Notes: generated by a model not told the origin, from the letters alone. A stretch of DNA of 35,453 nt from an uncultured Chitinophagaceae bacterium (GCA_937900675.1 CALCEA010000051.1:1-35453), one strand, 5' to 3'. Shown: positions 1 through 8,435, numbered from the stretch's first letter. Made by a program: numbers and translations.

Positions 1-427
1 TAATACATGCATGACATTCTGCATCATATACTACCACATCATGTCTACCACAGATAGCATCAATAGCACTCATGATACCTTGGTATCCGTAGTTCATTAA
101 AATAGAATCTTCTTTATGAACAAACTCCGCTAATTCTCTTTCTAATTGTTCGTGCAAATCACTGTTTCCACTCATCATTCTTGCACCCATTGGAAGAGCT
201 AATCCATATTGCGCACTCGCATCTGCATCTGCTTTACGCACTTCAGGATGATTGGCTAAACCTAAATAGTTGTTTAAGCTCCATACAATCATCTCCTGTC
301 CTCTAAATTTCATTTTAGAGCCAATCTCGCCTTCCAATTTAGGAAATGCAAAATAGCCATGAGCTCTTTCACGATGCTGACCAATTGGTCCGTAATTCTT
401 GATTAACCTTTCAAAAATATCTGCCAT
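1..427 (-). CDS. Alpha-oxoamine synthase family PLP enzyme (N-terminal part, runs off the window)
   Basis: Only the first 142 codons are present, starting at the ATG at 427-425 and running off the left edge. The translation begins MADIFERLIKNYGPIGQHRE and contains the fold-type I landmarks of the alpha-oxoamine synthase family: NNYLGLANHP, GARMMSGNSDLHEQLE and, at the edge, VVYDAECHACI, where the His probably stacks on the PLP ring. Relatives condense an amino acid with an acyl-CoA; they include 2-amino-3-ketobutyrate CoA ligase, serine palmitoyltransferase and the cysteate acyltransferases of sulfonolipid synthesis. The Schiff-base lysine lies outside the window, so the substrate cannot be assigned. 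Sphingolipid or sulfonolipid synthesis is plausible in this phylum, but that is inference. A TAnnTTTG element lies just upstream. The family call is firm; the exact enzyme is not. Confidence 0.85.
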   Translation of the reverse strand, partial: MADIFERLIKNYGPIGQHRERAHGYFAFPKLEGEIGSKMKFRGQEMIVWSLNNYLGLANHPEVRKADADASAQYGLALPMGARMMSGNSDLHEQLERELAEFVHKEDSILMNYGYQGIMSAIDAICGRHDVVVYDAECHACI

Positions 428-446
428 AAACAATTAATTAGTACCG

Positions 447-454
447 CAAATTTA
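447..454 (-). promoter_or_regulatory. -7 promoter element for the alpha-oxoamine synthase gene
   Basis: On the minus strand this reads TAAATTTG, an exact match to the Bacteroidota -7 consensus TAnnTTTG, 19 bases before the ATG. No convincing TTTG -33 element is seen at the usual distance. The assignment rests on the consensus and its placement. Confidence 0.55.
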
Positions 455-519
455 ATCATTTTTTGGCTTTTCGGGCTTAATAAATATGCGTAATTTGCAC
501 AAGCAATAAACATTCAACA

Positions 520-2163
520 ATGAAATTTTCAAGTATCCTATTGTGCACCTTATTAAGCTTAAGTGCCAATGCTCAAAATCCACAAAAATCAACTAATTCA
601 GCCAAACCTAAATTGGTGGTAGGTATCATGGTGGATCAAATGAGATGGGATTATATCAATAAATTCAAAGCACATTTTAGTTCATCTAATGGCTTTTTAA
701 GATTAGTTAACGAAGGCGCTACCTGTGATTTTACCATGATTCCCTATGTACCTACAGTCACTGCTGTTGGACATGCTTCTGTATATACTGGTTCTGTTCC
801 TGCTTTGAATGGCATTTCAGGAAACAATTGGTTTGATAATTTTACTCAGAAATCCGTGTATTGTGTAGAAGACAATTCGGTAAATTCGGTAGGTATTGAA
901 AACAGCACTGCCGGCAAAATGAGCCCTGCTAACTTATGGACAACCACTATTGGTGATGAACTTAAATTAGCCACTAATTTTAAAAGCAAAGTGATTGGAT
1001 TATCTATCAAAGATAGAGGTGCCATCTTACCAGCTGGACATAGTGCAGATGGTGCTTTTTGGTATGATTCAAAAACTGGAAACTTTATCAGCTCTACTTA
1101 TTATGGAAAACAATTACCAACCTGGGTAAGCAACTATAATAACCAACATCGCGTAGATAGTTTATATGTAAAAGGGTGGAATCTTAGTTTGGCTAAATCT
1201 GTTTACGAAGCCAATTGTGACCAAGATATCAACGATTATGAATCTACTCCTTTAGGGAAAGAGCAAAAATCATTCCCTTATAGTTTATCTCAATTTATTG
1301 GAAAAGATTATGGTAAAATTGCGAGCACTCCAATGGGTAATACCATTTTAGCTGAATTAGCCGAGCAAGCAATTATCAACGAAAAAATGGGACAGGATGA
1401 TATTACTGACTTGTTAGCAGTAAGTTTCTCTTCTCCTGATTATATTGGCCATAGCTTTGGCCCAGATTCTTGGGAGACTTTGGATGGTTATATCAAATTA
1501 GATGCTACTCTTGCAAAATTATTTGCAGTATTAGATAAGCAGGTAGGAAAAAATAATTATACTGTTTTCTTAACTGCTGATCACTCTGTGGCACATGTTC
1601 CTGGATTCTCCAAGAAACATCAATTGCCAGGTGGAACTATTAGTGAGGAACAATTAAAGAAAGACCTAACGAATTATATTGTTAGCAAAGGATTTGATGC
1701 AAAATTAATTAGCACCATAAGAGAGTATAATATTCATTTCAATGCTGGTTTAATGGAAACATTAGGCGTGGAAAGAAATAAACTGGTTCAACTGTGTAGA
1801 CAATTCTTAGAGAAAAACCCTGATGTTGTTCAAGTGGTAGACGCAAGAAATATTGCAGCTGCATCCCTGCCTTCAGCTTTAAGAGAAAGAATTGCAAACG
1901 GATATAATCCACAAAGATCAGGAGATGTTTTTATATTAACTAAGTCAGGTTATGTTGATGGATTTGCAACGGGTACCTCACATGGAGTAATGTACAATTA
2001 TGATGCGCATATACCATTATTATTCTGGGGAAAAGGTATTCAACATAAAACAGTGAACACACCAACTTATATGACAGATATTGCTCCAACTATTACTACC
2101 CTTTTAGGTATTCAAATGCCTAGCGGATCTATTGGAAAGCCAATTCTTGAAGTACTGAAATAA
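520..2163 (+). CDS. pafA: Secreted PafA-type alkaline phosphatase
   Basis: This 547-residue protein has a signal peptide (residues 1-18, ending SANA before Q19) and a single alkaline phosphatase superfamily domain. The active-site set of the Elizabethkingia PafA monoesterase can be traced with a constant two-residue shift. Metal ligands are D39, D307, H311, D354, H355 and H488. The Thr nucleophile is T81 in PTVTAVGH. Substrate contacts are N102 and the K164/R166 pair in SIKDRG. That supports a calcium-independent, zinc-dependent periplasmic phosphomonoesterase releasing phosphate from organic esters, rather than a diesterase. Length is typical of the family. It is transcribed divergently from the upstream PLP enzyme, and the short intergenic region shows only a weak promoter-like TAATTTG at 491. 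No Pho-type operator was recognised. Confidence 0.9.
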   Translation: MKFSSILLCTLLSLSANAQNPQKSTNSAKPKLVVGIMVDQMRWDYINKFKAHFSSSNGFLRLVNEGATCDFTMIPYVPTVTAVGHASVYTGSVPALNGISGNNWFDNFTQKSVYCVEDNSVNSVGIENSTAGKMSPANLWTTTIGDELKLATNFKSKVIGLSIKDRGAILPAGHSADGAFWYDSKTGNFISSTYYGKQLPTWVSNYNNQHRVDSLYVKGWNLSLAKSVYEANCDQDINDYESTPLGKEQKSFPYSLSQFIGKDYGKIASTPMGNTILAELAEQAIINEKMGQDDITDLLAVSFSSPDYIGHSFGPDSWETLDGYIKLDATLAKLFAVLDKQVGKNNYTVFLTADHSVAHVPGFSKKHQLPGGTISEEQLKKDLTNYIVSKGFDAKLISTIREYNIHFNAGLMETLGVERNKLVQLCRQFLEKNPDVVQVVDARNIAAASLPSALRERIANGYNPQRSGDVFILTKSGYVDGFATGTSHGVMYNYDAHIPLLFWGKGIQHKTVNTPTYMTDIAPTITTLLGIQMPSGSIGKPILEVLK

Positions 2164-2231
2164 TCTATGACCAATCTCATTTTAAAAAATCAATAAATAT
2201 TTTAACTTTAATACCAATAAAAATCAACCAT

Positions 2232-2447
2232 ATGAAAAAAATAACTGTATTATTCCTAGGTCTTTCATTTAGTATTGCTGCAATGGCTAACTGCGATGGT
2301 AAATGTAAAGACAAATCTAAATGTGCTGATTGTAAGAAAGAAGCAGCTGCACACAAATGTAATAAAGCTTGTCATAAAGACGGAGCAGGTCATGTAGCAA
2401 GTCATGGAGAAAAAGGACACAAGTGCACTGCAGATTGTAAAAAATAA
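2232..2447 (+). CDS. Small exported Cys/His/Lys-rich protein, possible metal binder
   Basis: The product is 71 residues with a clear signal peptide, predicted to be cut after AMA (residue 19). The mature part is about 52 residues with eight Cys (21, 25, 31, 34, 43, 47, 65, 69), five His (41, 48, 54, 58, 63) and many Lys. Cys occur in CxxC or CxxxC pairs, as in metallothionein-like or periplasmic metal-scavenging peptides. I do not recognise a named family, and metal binding is inferred from composition. The gene stands alone, with a strong two-sided terminator directly after it. An icd gene converges on it, and an Nramp metal transporter lies one gene further on. Upstream, TAACTTTA (2203-2210) is a 7/8 match to the -7 consensus. 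Confidence 0.8.
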   Translation: MKKITVLFLGLSFSIAAMANCDGKCKDKSKCADCKKEAAAHKCNKACHKDGAGHVASHGEKGHKCTADCKK

Positions 2448-2464
2448 TCAAAGAAAAATTCAAT

Positions 2465-2499
2465 AAAAAAGCCATCTCTTTTGAAGATGGCTTTTTTTT
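2465..2499. terminator. Bidirectional intrinsic terminator between the Cys-rich gene and icd
   Basis: A perfect 7-bp stem, GCCATCT (2471-2477) with AGATGGC (2485-2491), closes a 7-base loop. It is preceded by six A and followed by eight T, so it can end transcription from either side. It sits between the two convergent stop codons. Confidence 0.9.
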
Positions 2500-2513
2500 A
2501 TTAAGCAAATTGA

Positions 2514-3743
2514 TTAGTTCAATTTAGCTTGTAAGTTTTTATCTAAAGCGTCTAAGAACTCTTCTGTATAAACGTAGTGTTCTCCGTGTTTCACTTTATT
2601 GCCATGTACACAAACTGCTAAATCTTTTGTCATAATTCCAGATTCAACTGTTTCGATACATACTGCTTCTAAAGCTTCAGCAAATTTGATTAACTCTTGG
2701 TTATTATCTAATTGACCTCTGAACATTAAACCTCTAGTCCAAGCAAAAATAGATGCAATTGGGTTGGTAGAAGTTCTGTTACCTTTTTGGTGTTCACGGT
2801 AGTGACGAGTCACCGTTCCGTGTGCTGCTTCTGCTTCCATTACTTTACCATCTGGTGTAATTAAAGTTGAAGTCATTAAACCTAAAGATCCAAAACCTTG
2901 TGCAACTGTATCTGATTGTACATCACCATCATAGTTTTTACAAGCCCATACAAAATTACCGTTCCACTTTAAAGCACTTGCTACCATGTCATCAATTAAA
3001 CGGTGCTCATAAGTAATTCCCGCTTCTGCATACTTCGCTTTGAATTCAGTTTGATACACATCTTCAAAAATATCTTTGAAACGACCATCATATTTCTTTA
3101 AGATAGTGTTCTTAGTAGATAAGTATAAAGGCCATTTCTTAGCCAATGCTTGGTTAAAACAAGCTCTAGCAAAACCATAGATACTCTCATCTGTATTATA
3201 CATTGTTAATGCAACACCATCACCTTTATAATTGTACACTTCATATTCTTGTGTAGTTCCATCTTCTCCTTCAAACTTCACAGTTAACTTACCCTTTCCT
3301 TTGGTTACAAAGTCAGTTGCACGATACTGATCTCCAAATGCATGACGACCAATACAAATAGGTGCAGTCCAGTTAGGCACTAAACGAGGCACATTCTTAC
3401 ATACAATTGGCTCTCTAAATACAGTACCATCTAAGATGTTTCTGATAGTACCATTAGGGCTCTTCCACATTTGCTTTAACTTAAACTCTTCAACTCTTTG
3501 CTCATCTGGAGTGATGGTAGCACATTTGATACCTACGCCATATTGTTTAATTGCATTGGCAGCATCAATGGTTACTTGATCGTTTGTTTGATCACGGTAC
3601 TCCATACCTAAGTCATAATATTTAATATCTAATTCTAAGTAAGGTAAAATCAATTTATCCTTAATGAACTTCCAAATGATCCTTGTCATTTCATCACCGT
3701 CCAATTCCACTACTGGATTGGCAACTTTAATTTTTTGTCCCAT
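2514..3743 (-). CDS. icd: NADP-dependent isocitrate dehydrogenase, homodimeric eukaryote-like type
   Basis: This enzyme oxidises isocitrate to 2-oxoglutarate and CO2 with NADP+ in the TCA cycle. The 409-residue product starts MGQKIKVANP. It carries ELDGDEMTRIIW (13-24), the substrate loop KSPNGTIRN (94-102, with S95 and N97), R110 in GTVFREP, the metal-site stretch YDGDVQSDT and the NADP-site stretch HGTVTRHY. These mark the subfamily shared with eukaryotic cytosolic and mitochondrial IDH, not the E. coli type. I placed the start at 3743. The reading frame extends 14 codons further upstream, but that extension contains an exact -7 promoter element (3765-3772) and looks non-conserved. The gene has its own promoter and ends at the shared terminator at 2465-2499. 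Confidence 0.95.
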   Translation of the reverse strand: MGQKIKVANPVVELDGDEMTRIIWKFIKDKLILPYLELDIKYYDLGMEYRDQTNDQVTIDAANAIKQYGVGIKCATITPDEQRVEEFKLKQMWKSPNGTIRNILDGTVFREPIVCKNVPRLVPNWTAPICIGRHAFGDQYRATDFVTKGKGKLTVKFEGEDGTTQEYEVYNYKGDGVALTMYNTDESIYGFARACFNQALAKKWPLYLSTKNTILKKYDGRFKDIFEDVYQTEFKAKYAEAGITYEHRLIDDMVASALKWNGNFVWACKNYDGDVQSDTVAQGFGSLGLMTSTLITPDGKVMEAEAAHGTVTRHYREHQKGNRTSTNPIASIFAWTRGLMFRGQLDNNQELIKFAEALEAVCIETVESGIMTKDLAVCVHGNKVKHGEHYVYTEEFLDALDKNLQAKLN

Positions 3744-3764
3744 AAATGTTAAAAATTTTGTCTG

Positions 3765-3798
3765 CAAATGTACTAAATGTAACAATACATATTACAAA
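3765..3798 (-). promoter_or_regulatory. icd promoter (TTTG -33 and TACATTTG -7)
   Basis: Read on the minus strand, TTTG (3798-3795) is followed after 22 bases by TACATTTG (3772-3765), matching the Bacteroidota promoter pattern. Transcription would begin near 3758, about 15 bases before the chosen ATG. This makes the longer upstream start (3785) unlikely. Confidence 0.65.
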
Positions 3799-5667
3799 TT
3801 ATGACTGATTGACAATCAGCACGGGAATATCCACTTTATGCCTTACCGATTCAATGGTTTCGCCAAAAACATAGTCTCTCCATCCCTGGTGTTGATGCGC
3901 ACCCATTACTAACAATTGTGCGTTACTGGCTCCCACTAAACGAACAATTTCTTTCACTCTATGATGATAGCCCAAACAAGCTACAGCCTTATACCCTTTT
4001 TTCTCCAAAGCTTGAGCATAAATATCTAATCTCATTTGGTCTTTTCTAGTCTCTTCGTCATCACTGGCATCTGCCAAATATTTTGCTGTGGCACTTTCTA
4101 CAACATGAATAAATATAAACTCAGTGGCTTGATGTGCATGTTGTATTGCAGTCTTAATCAATTTCGCATCAGCCACAGAAAAATCTACTGCTATAGCAAT
4201 TCTATTTACTGGTAAATCCTGAGACAAATCCAATTCAATTAAAGCTCCATGAAAATCTGCATCTTTGGATTGATCTCTTTTTCTAAATAAAGGATATGCA
4301 GTGATTAACAGAATTAAAAAAGCGAAAAATACAATAAATGAAACGAGAACTATTTTTAATAATAGGCTTTCAGAATCTTGAATAAATTCAGTTGCAAAAT
4401 CTAATACCAAATGACTATTTAAATACACCAAAATAGTTGCTACAATCCATGAAAGTATTTTTATAGGCCAACCAATAGCATACTCCCCCATGGTTACTTT
4501 ATCACTTACAAAATGAATTAAAGGAATCACTGCAAAACCCAATTGCAAGCTTAAAATGACCTGACTAAATATAAGCAAGGCATCTACTCTATCTTCCCCC
4601 ATAATACCAATCACTAATACTGCTGGCACAATGGCTACCAATCTAGTCAACAACCTTCTAATCCATGGATTCAATCTAATTTTTAAATACCCTTCCATCA
4701 CAATCTGCCCCGCTAATGTACCAGTCACTGTAGAACTTTGACCTGCTGCAATTAATGCAATGGCAAATAATATAGGTGCTAATTTAGAACCCAATAAAGG
4801 GGCTAATAAAGCATGTGCTTCTTCAATTTTTGCTACATGCGTATAACCTGTAGTATAAAATGCAGTAGCCGCTAAAATTAAAATAGATGCATTCACAAAA
4901 AAAGCCGCATTCAAAGCCACTGCACTATCTATAAAATTATAAAAGATCGATTTTCTGATACCCTTTGTATTACGATCTATTTTTCTGGTTTGTACCAAGG
5001 CTGAATGCAAATACAAATTATGAGGCATCACTGTTGCTCCAATAATACCTACTGCGATATACAATGCTTCTGGACTTAATGCAGAAGGAATAAATCCTTT
5101 TATGGCATAAGACAAATTAGGTTGTGCGATAAACAATTGCACAAAAAAGCTCATTCCAATGGTGGCTACCAATAAAATGATAAATGCCTCCATTTTACGA
5201 ATACCATATTTCTGCAAGAACAAGAACAAAAAAGTATCTAAAACAGTAATGCATGTACCATACATCAAAGGTAAACCGGTTAATAATTTGATACCAATAG
5301 CCATTCCCAATACCTCGGCTAAATCGGTTGCTGCTATGGCCAATTCTGCTAAAACATATAATATAAAATTGACAATAGGTGGATAGGTTTCTCTGTTCAC
5401 TTGAGCTAGGTCCAATCTTCTAACAATACCCAATCTGGCACTTAAACTTTGTAATAAAACGGCCATTAAATTACTCAATAATAAAATCCAGATCAATTGG
5501 TAACCAAAAGCCGCTCCACCCGCCAAATCAGTTGCCCAATTACCTGGATCCATATACCCCACACTCACTAAATAAGCTGGGCCAATAAATGCCAAGAATT
5601 TTCTCCATCCTTTTTTATTTTGGACAGGGACTGATTCGTGTAATGTATCTAATGATTTGTCAGACAT
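3799..5667 (-). CDS. mntH: Nramp-family divalent metal transporter fused to a C-terminal universal stress protein domain
   Basis: Residues 1 to about 460 are an Nramp proton-coupled Mn2+/Fe2+ importer with about 11 hydrophobic segments. TM1 carries DPGN (D40, N43) and TM6 carries AxxMPHN (A211, M214), the residues that coordinate the metal in this family. Residues 488-622 form a universal stress protein (UspA) domain, from IAIAVDFS to the end, including the G-rich nucleotide-site region MGAHQHQGW...GETIESV and a final beta strand, PVLIV. The fusion is in one frame with no sign of a sequencing join, and similar architectures are known in Bacteroidota. The cytoplasmic Usp part may sense nucleotide and gate transport, which is inference. 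There is no room upstream for a Mn riboswitch; a 7/8 promoter element lies 11 bases before the ATG. Confidence 0.93.
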   Translation of the reverse strand: MSDKSLDTLHESVPVQNKKGWRKFLAFIGPAYLVSVGYMDPGNWATDLAGGAAFGYQLIWILLLSNLMAVLLQSLSARLGIVRRLDLAQVNRETYPPIVNFILYVLAELAIAATDLAEVLGMAIGIKLLTGLPLMYGTCITVLDTFLFLFLQKYGIRKMEAFIILLVATIGMSFFVQLFIAQPNLSYAIKGFIPSALSPEALYIAVGIIGATVMPHNLYLHSALVQTRKIDRNTKGIRKSIFYNFIDSAVALNAAFFVNASILILAATAFYTTGYTHVAKIEEAHALLAPLLGSKLAPILFAIALIAAGQSSTVTGTLAGQIVMEGYLKIRLNPWIRRLLTRLVAIVPAVLVIGIMGEDRVDALLIFSQVILSLQLGFAVIPLIHFVSDKVTMGEYAIGWPIKILSWIVATILVYLNSHLVLDFATEFIQDSESLLLKIVLVSFIVFFAFLILLITAYPLFRKRDQSKDADFHGALIELDLSQDLPVNRIAIAVDFSVADAKLIKTAIQHAHQATEFIFIHVVESATAKYLADASDDEETRKDQMRLDIYAQALEKKGYKAVACLGYHHRVKEIVRLVGASNAQLLVMGAHQHQGWRDYVFGETIESVRHKVDIPVLIVNQS

Positions 5668-5678
5668 AGCTATGATTG

Positions 5679-5698
5679 TAAATTTATGCCTATTTTAG
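5679..5698. promoter_or_regulatory. Possible overlapping divergent promoters, mntH and lipoprotein gene
   Basis: The 47-base gap between the divergent starts holds two 7/8 matches to TAnnTTTG. TAAATTTA (5679-5686), read on the minus strand, would serve mntH. TATTTTAG (5691-5698), on the plus strand, would serve the lipoprotein gene. Neither is exact, so this is tentative. Confidence 0.3.
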
Positions 5699-5714
5699 TA
5701 AAAATTATTACTAC

Positions 5715-6665
5715 ATGCGAAATTGGTATTGTTTGCTTGCTTTGTGCTTAGTGATGGCATGTTCCGAAAAAAAGACGGATCTATCAGGTAATACCCCATT
5801 AAAAATCAACGATTTTAATAAAGTATTCAAAACAGTTACCCTACCTATTAATATTTCTGATACAAATTTAACCAAAGTAAGAGATACTATCCAGATTGGA
5901 GCAAAAGCATTGGCTCAATTTGTGCCAGATTCTGTGGTTGAAAAAATAATCCCCACTAAAGATCAAAAAGCCATTCTTTATCCTCTTTTAAAAATTGAAA
6001 AAGAGACAGAATATTATTTGATGTTAAATGTGCATCATCCAAAAAAAGATCAAATTGCAGTAGTAGTATTTAGTAAGAAGAATGCTTATTTGGATTATAA
6101 AATTATTACTGAATTTTTAGTAGAGCAAAAAGGTTCTAGACATTATGGAAAATCTGTTTCAATTAATAAAGAACCTACTTTTTTGGTTGAAGAAAATAAA
6201 ATGGATGAAGAGAATGTATTGATCTATGAAAAAAATGGTTGGGCATTTACAGAGAATCATTTTAGATTAATTTATTTTGACAGCAATAAAAAACCAGAAA
6301 ACAAAACCATCCTTAATCCAATTGACACATTAGCTACTAATAATATCTACAGTGGTGATTATGCTAGAGACGCAAAGAATTTTATTTCTTTAAGAGACTT
6401 TACTGGTGTTGCTAACAAGTATCAGTTTTTTATGCATTTTGAGAAAAAAGAAGGCACTTGTGTTGGTGAACTAAAAGGTTTATTAAGCTTCAATAAAAAT
6501 CAAGCTACATTCACTGAGAAAGGTGATCCTTGTATCATACATTTCACTATTTCTGGACAGATTATCAAAATTAAAGAGGATGGAAATTGTGGAAATCACC
6601 GCAATATGACCTGCTATTTTAATGACTCTTACGACAAGAAAAGAAAGCCAAAGAAGAAGAAATAA
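5715..6665 (+). CDS. Predicted lipoprotein of unknown function
   Basis: The product has 316 residues. A short hydrophobic leader ends in the lipobox VMAC, so Cys16 should be lipidated and the protein anchored in the envelope. The rest is soluble, with no repeats or membrane segments. The middle (about 80-180) looks like mixed alpha/beta sequence, and a C-terminal stretch (about 215-300) contains four Cys. It ends in a very basic tail, KKRKPKKKK. I recognise no domain. It is divergent from mntH and followed by a 111-base gap before the phosphorylase homologue. No function can be inferred from the context. Confidence 0.8.
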   Translation: MRNWYCLLALCLVMACSEKKTDLSGNTPLKINDFNKVFKTVTLPINISDTNLTKVRDTIQIGAKALAQFVPDSVVEKIIPTKDQKAILYPLLKIEKETEYYLMLNVHHPKKDQIAVVVFSKKNAYLDYKIITEFLVEQKGSRHYGKSVSINKEPTFLVEENKMDEENVLIYEKNGWAFTENHFRLIYFDSNKKPENKTILNPIDTLATNNIYSGDYARDAKNFISLRDFTGVANKYQFFMHFEKKEGTCVGELKGLLSFNKNQATFTEKGDPCIIHFTISGQIIKIKEDGNCGNHRNMTCYFNDSYDKKRKPKKKK

Positions 6666-6701
6666 TCCACAATTGTTGATTGCAAACGATTGTTATCCAC
6701 A
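6663..6701 (+). promoter_or_regulatory. Pair of DnaA-box-like 9-mers in an intergenic region
   Basis: TTATCCACA at 6693-6701 is an exact consensus DnaA box. TAATCCACA at 6663-6671 differs by one base. Both lie in the same orientation, 30 bases apart, in the gap before the phosphorylase gene, and the first overlaps the lipoprotein stop codon. This could be a DnaA-titrating or regulatory site. Two boxes alone do not make an origin. Confidence 0.35.
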
Positions 6702-6776
6702 GCACAATGTGTAATAAGTACATTTTACTTAAATAGGATTATATTGCACTCCTATTTAATCAAACCGATTTAGATC

Positions 6777-8435
6777 ATGAGTTTTAGAAATTATCAAGTG
6801 CCTTACAAAATCAACGAGAAGTACAGTACTAAGGCAGCTTATTTTTCCATGGAGTTCGCTATTCATCAACCATTAAAAATTTATAGTGGTGGATTAGGTT
6901 TCTTAGCTGGCTCTCATTTAAGAAGTGCATTCGAATTAAATCAAAATATGATTGGTGTTGGTATCCTTTGGAAATATGGTTACTACGATCAAGCTAGAAA
7001 CCAAGACCAAAGTTTACAAGTAACTTTTATGGAGAAGATGTATAGCTTCTTAGAAGATACTGGAATCAAATACCAAATTTTAATTCACGATCATCCAGTA
7101 TGGGTGAAAGCATATTATTTAGCACCTAATACTTTCTGCAGTGCTCCATTGTTTTTGTTGAGTACAGATTTACCTGAAAATGATTATGTATCTCAAACTA
7201 TCACTCACAGATTATATGATGCCAATGTTGCAACCAAAGTAGCTCAGTTTATTTTATTGGGTGTAGCTGGTGCAAAATTGATTGATGAAATTGGATTCAA
7301 TCCAGATGTGTATCATTTGAATGAAGCACATGGTTTCTCTAGTGCATTCTATTTATTAAATAAATACAAGTCTTTGGATGAAGTGAAAAAGCGTTTGGTT
7401 TTCACTACACATACTCCAGAAGAAGCTGGTAACGAAAAGCATGATATTTATTTATGTCATAAAATGGGTTATTTCTGCGGCTTAAGTATTGATGAGGTAA
7501 GAAAATTAACTGGTATCCAAGATGATCAATTCAATCACTCTTTAGCTGCTTTGCGTTTTGCAAGAAAAGCGAATGGTGTATCTGAATTACACGGTCATGT
7601 AAGTAGAGAAATGTGGGGTAAATACGATGGCATCTGCCCTATTGATCATATTACCAATGCACAAAACTGGCGTTATTGGGCAGACAAGCAATTGTACAAA
7701 TTTGCTGAAGCTGGAGACGATGCAGGTTTTGATGACAGAAAATGGTATTTAAAAAAACGTGCTTTTGAAATTGTTGCAGATCAAACTGGTAAAGTTTTTG
7801 ATCCTAAAGTATTGACCATTGTTTGGGCTAGAAGATTTGCCGGATACAAAAGAGCAGATTTCTTGTCTTGGGATTTAGAGCGTTTCGAAAAATTATTAGC
7901 AAATACCAAGCATCCTGTTCAAATTATATTTGCAGGTAAGCCTTACCCAGTGGATCATCCAGCAATTAACCAATTCAATCATTTAGTTCACTTAAGTAAG
8001 AAATATAACAATGTAGCAGTATTGGTGGGTTATGAATTAGCATTAAGTAAGCGTATGAAACAAGCTTCTGATGTTTGGTTAAATAATCCAAGAGTTCCAA
8101 GAGAAGCATCAGGTACTTCAGGTATGACTGCTGCAATGAATGGTTCTGTGAATTTTTCTACAGATGATGGATGGATACCAGAATTTGTGAATCATGGTAA
8201 CAATGGCTTCGTAGTTCCTAAGGCAGACTATGCAAATATGAGCACTGAAGAACAAGATGCATATGATTTAAACGAATTATATAAAATCTTAGAAGATCAA
8301 ATTGTACCTATGTATTATGATCAAAAAGATACATGGCGTCAAATTACTCAAAATGGTATGAAAGATGTTCGTTTCCAATTTGATAGTAATAGAATGGCCG
8401 ATGAGTACTATGAGAAGATGTATAAAGTAAAATAG
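6777..8435 (+). CDS. GT35-like alpha-glucan phosphorylase homologue lacking the PLP lysine
   Basis: The 552-residue protein resembles the short alpha-glucan phosphorylases (TIGR02094-like). Landmarks in order are the N-terminal AAYFSMEFA...YSGGLGFLAG; NEAHGFSSA; THTPEEAGN; WARRFAGYKR (350-359); GKPYPVDHP; and DVWLNNPRVPREASGTSGMTAAMNGSVNFSTDDGW. In canonical members the last motif reads GTSG(E/M)K, where the Lys forms the Schiff base with pyridoxal phosphate. Here the codon at 8127-8129 is ACT, giving Thr451. The phosphorylase family needs PLP for phosphorolysis, so this protein may do another glucan or GT-B reaction, bind PLP differently, or be regulatory. Everything else looks intact and under selection, so it is not a pseudogene. 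It is monocistronic with its own terminator. Glycogen or maltodextrin metabolism is the likely setting. Confidence 0.85.
   Translation: MSFRNYQVPYKINEKYSTKAAYFSMEFAIHQPLKIYSGGLGFLAGSHLRSAFELNQNMIGVGILWKYGYYDQARNQDQSLQVTFMEKMYSFLEDTGIKYQILIHDHPVWVKAYYLAPNTFCSAPLFLLSTDLPENDYVSQTITHRLYDANVATKVAQFILLGVAGAKLIDEIGFNPDVYHLNEAHGFSSAFYLLNKYKSLDEVKKRLVFTTHTPEEAGNEKHDIYLCHKMGYFCGLSIDEVRKLTGIQDDQFNHSLAALRFARKANGVSELHGHVSREMWGKYDGICPIDHITNAQNWRYWADKQLYKFAEAGDDAGFDDRKWYLKKRAFEIVADQTGKVFDPKVLTIVWARRFAGYKRADFLSWDLERFEKLLANTKHPVQIIFAGKPYPVDHPAINQFNHLVHLSKKYNNVAVLVGYELALSKRMKQASDVWLNNPRVPREASGTSGMTAAMNGSVNFSTDDGWIPEFVNHGNNGFVVPKADYANMSTEEQDAYDLNELYKILEDQIVPMYYDQKDTWRQITQNGMKDVRFQFDSNRMADEYYEKMYKVK

Noticed and set aside
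491..497. TAATTTG as the pafA promoter
   Set aside because: One base short of TAnnTTTG, and the nearest TTTG (462-465) is about 25 bases away, beyond the spacing seen for the better promoters here.
2317..2508. Minus-strand frame overlapping the Cys-rich gene
   Set aside because: It runs through the terminator hairpin and has no promoter; the plus-strand frame has a proper signal peptide.
5668..5714. Manganese riboswitch upstream of mntH
   Set aside because: Only 47 bases separate the divergent starts, too little for a yybP-ykoY type aptamer.
6666..6776. Replication origin suggested by DnaA boxes
   Set aside because: Only two box-like sites in a 111-base gap, no AT-rich unwinding repeats and no origin-associated genes alongside.
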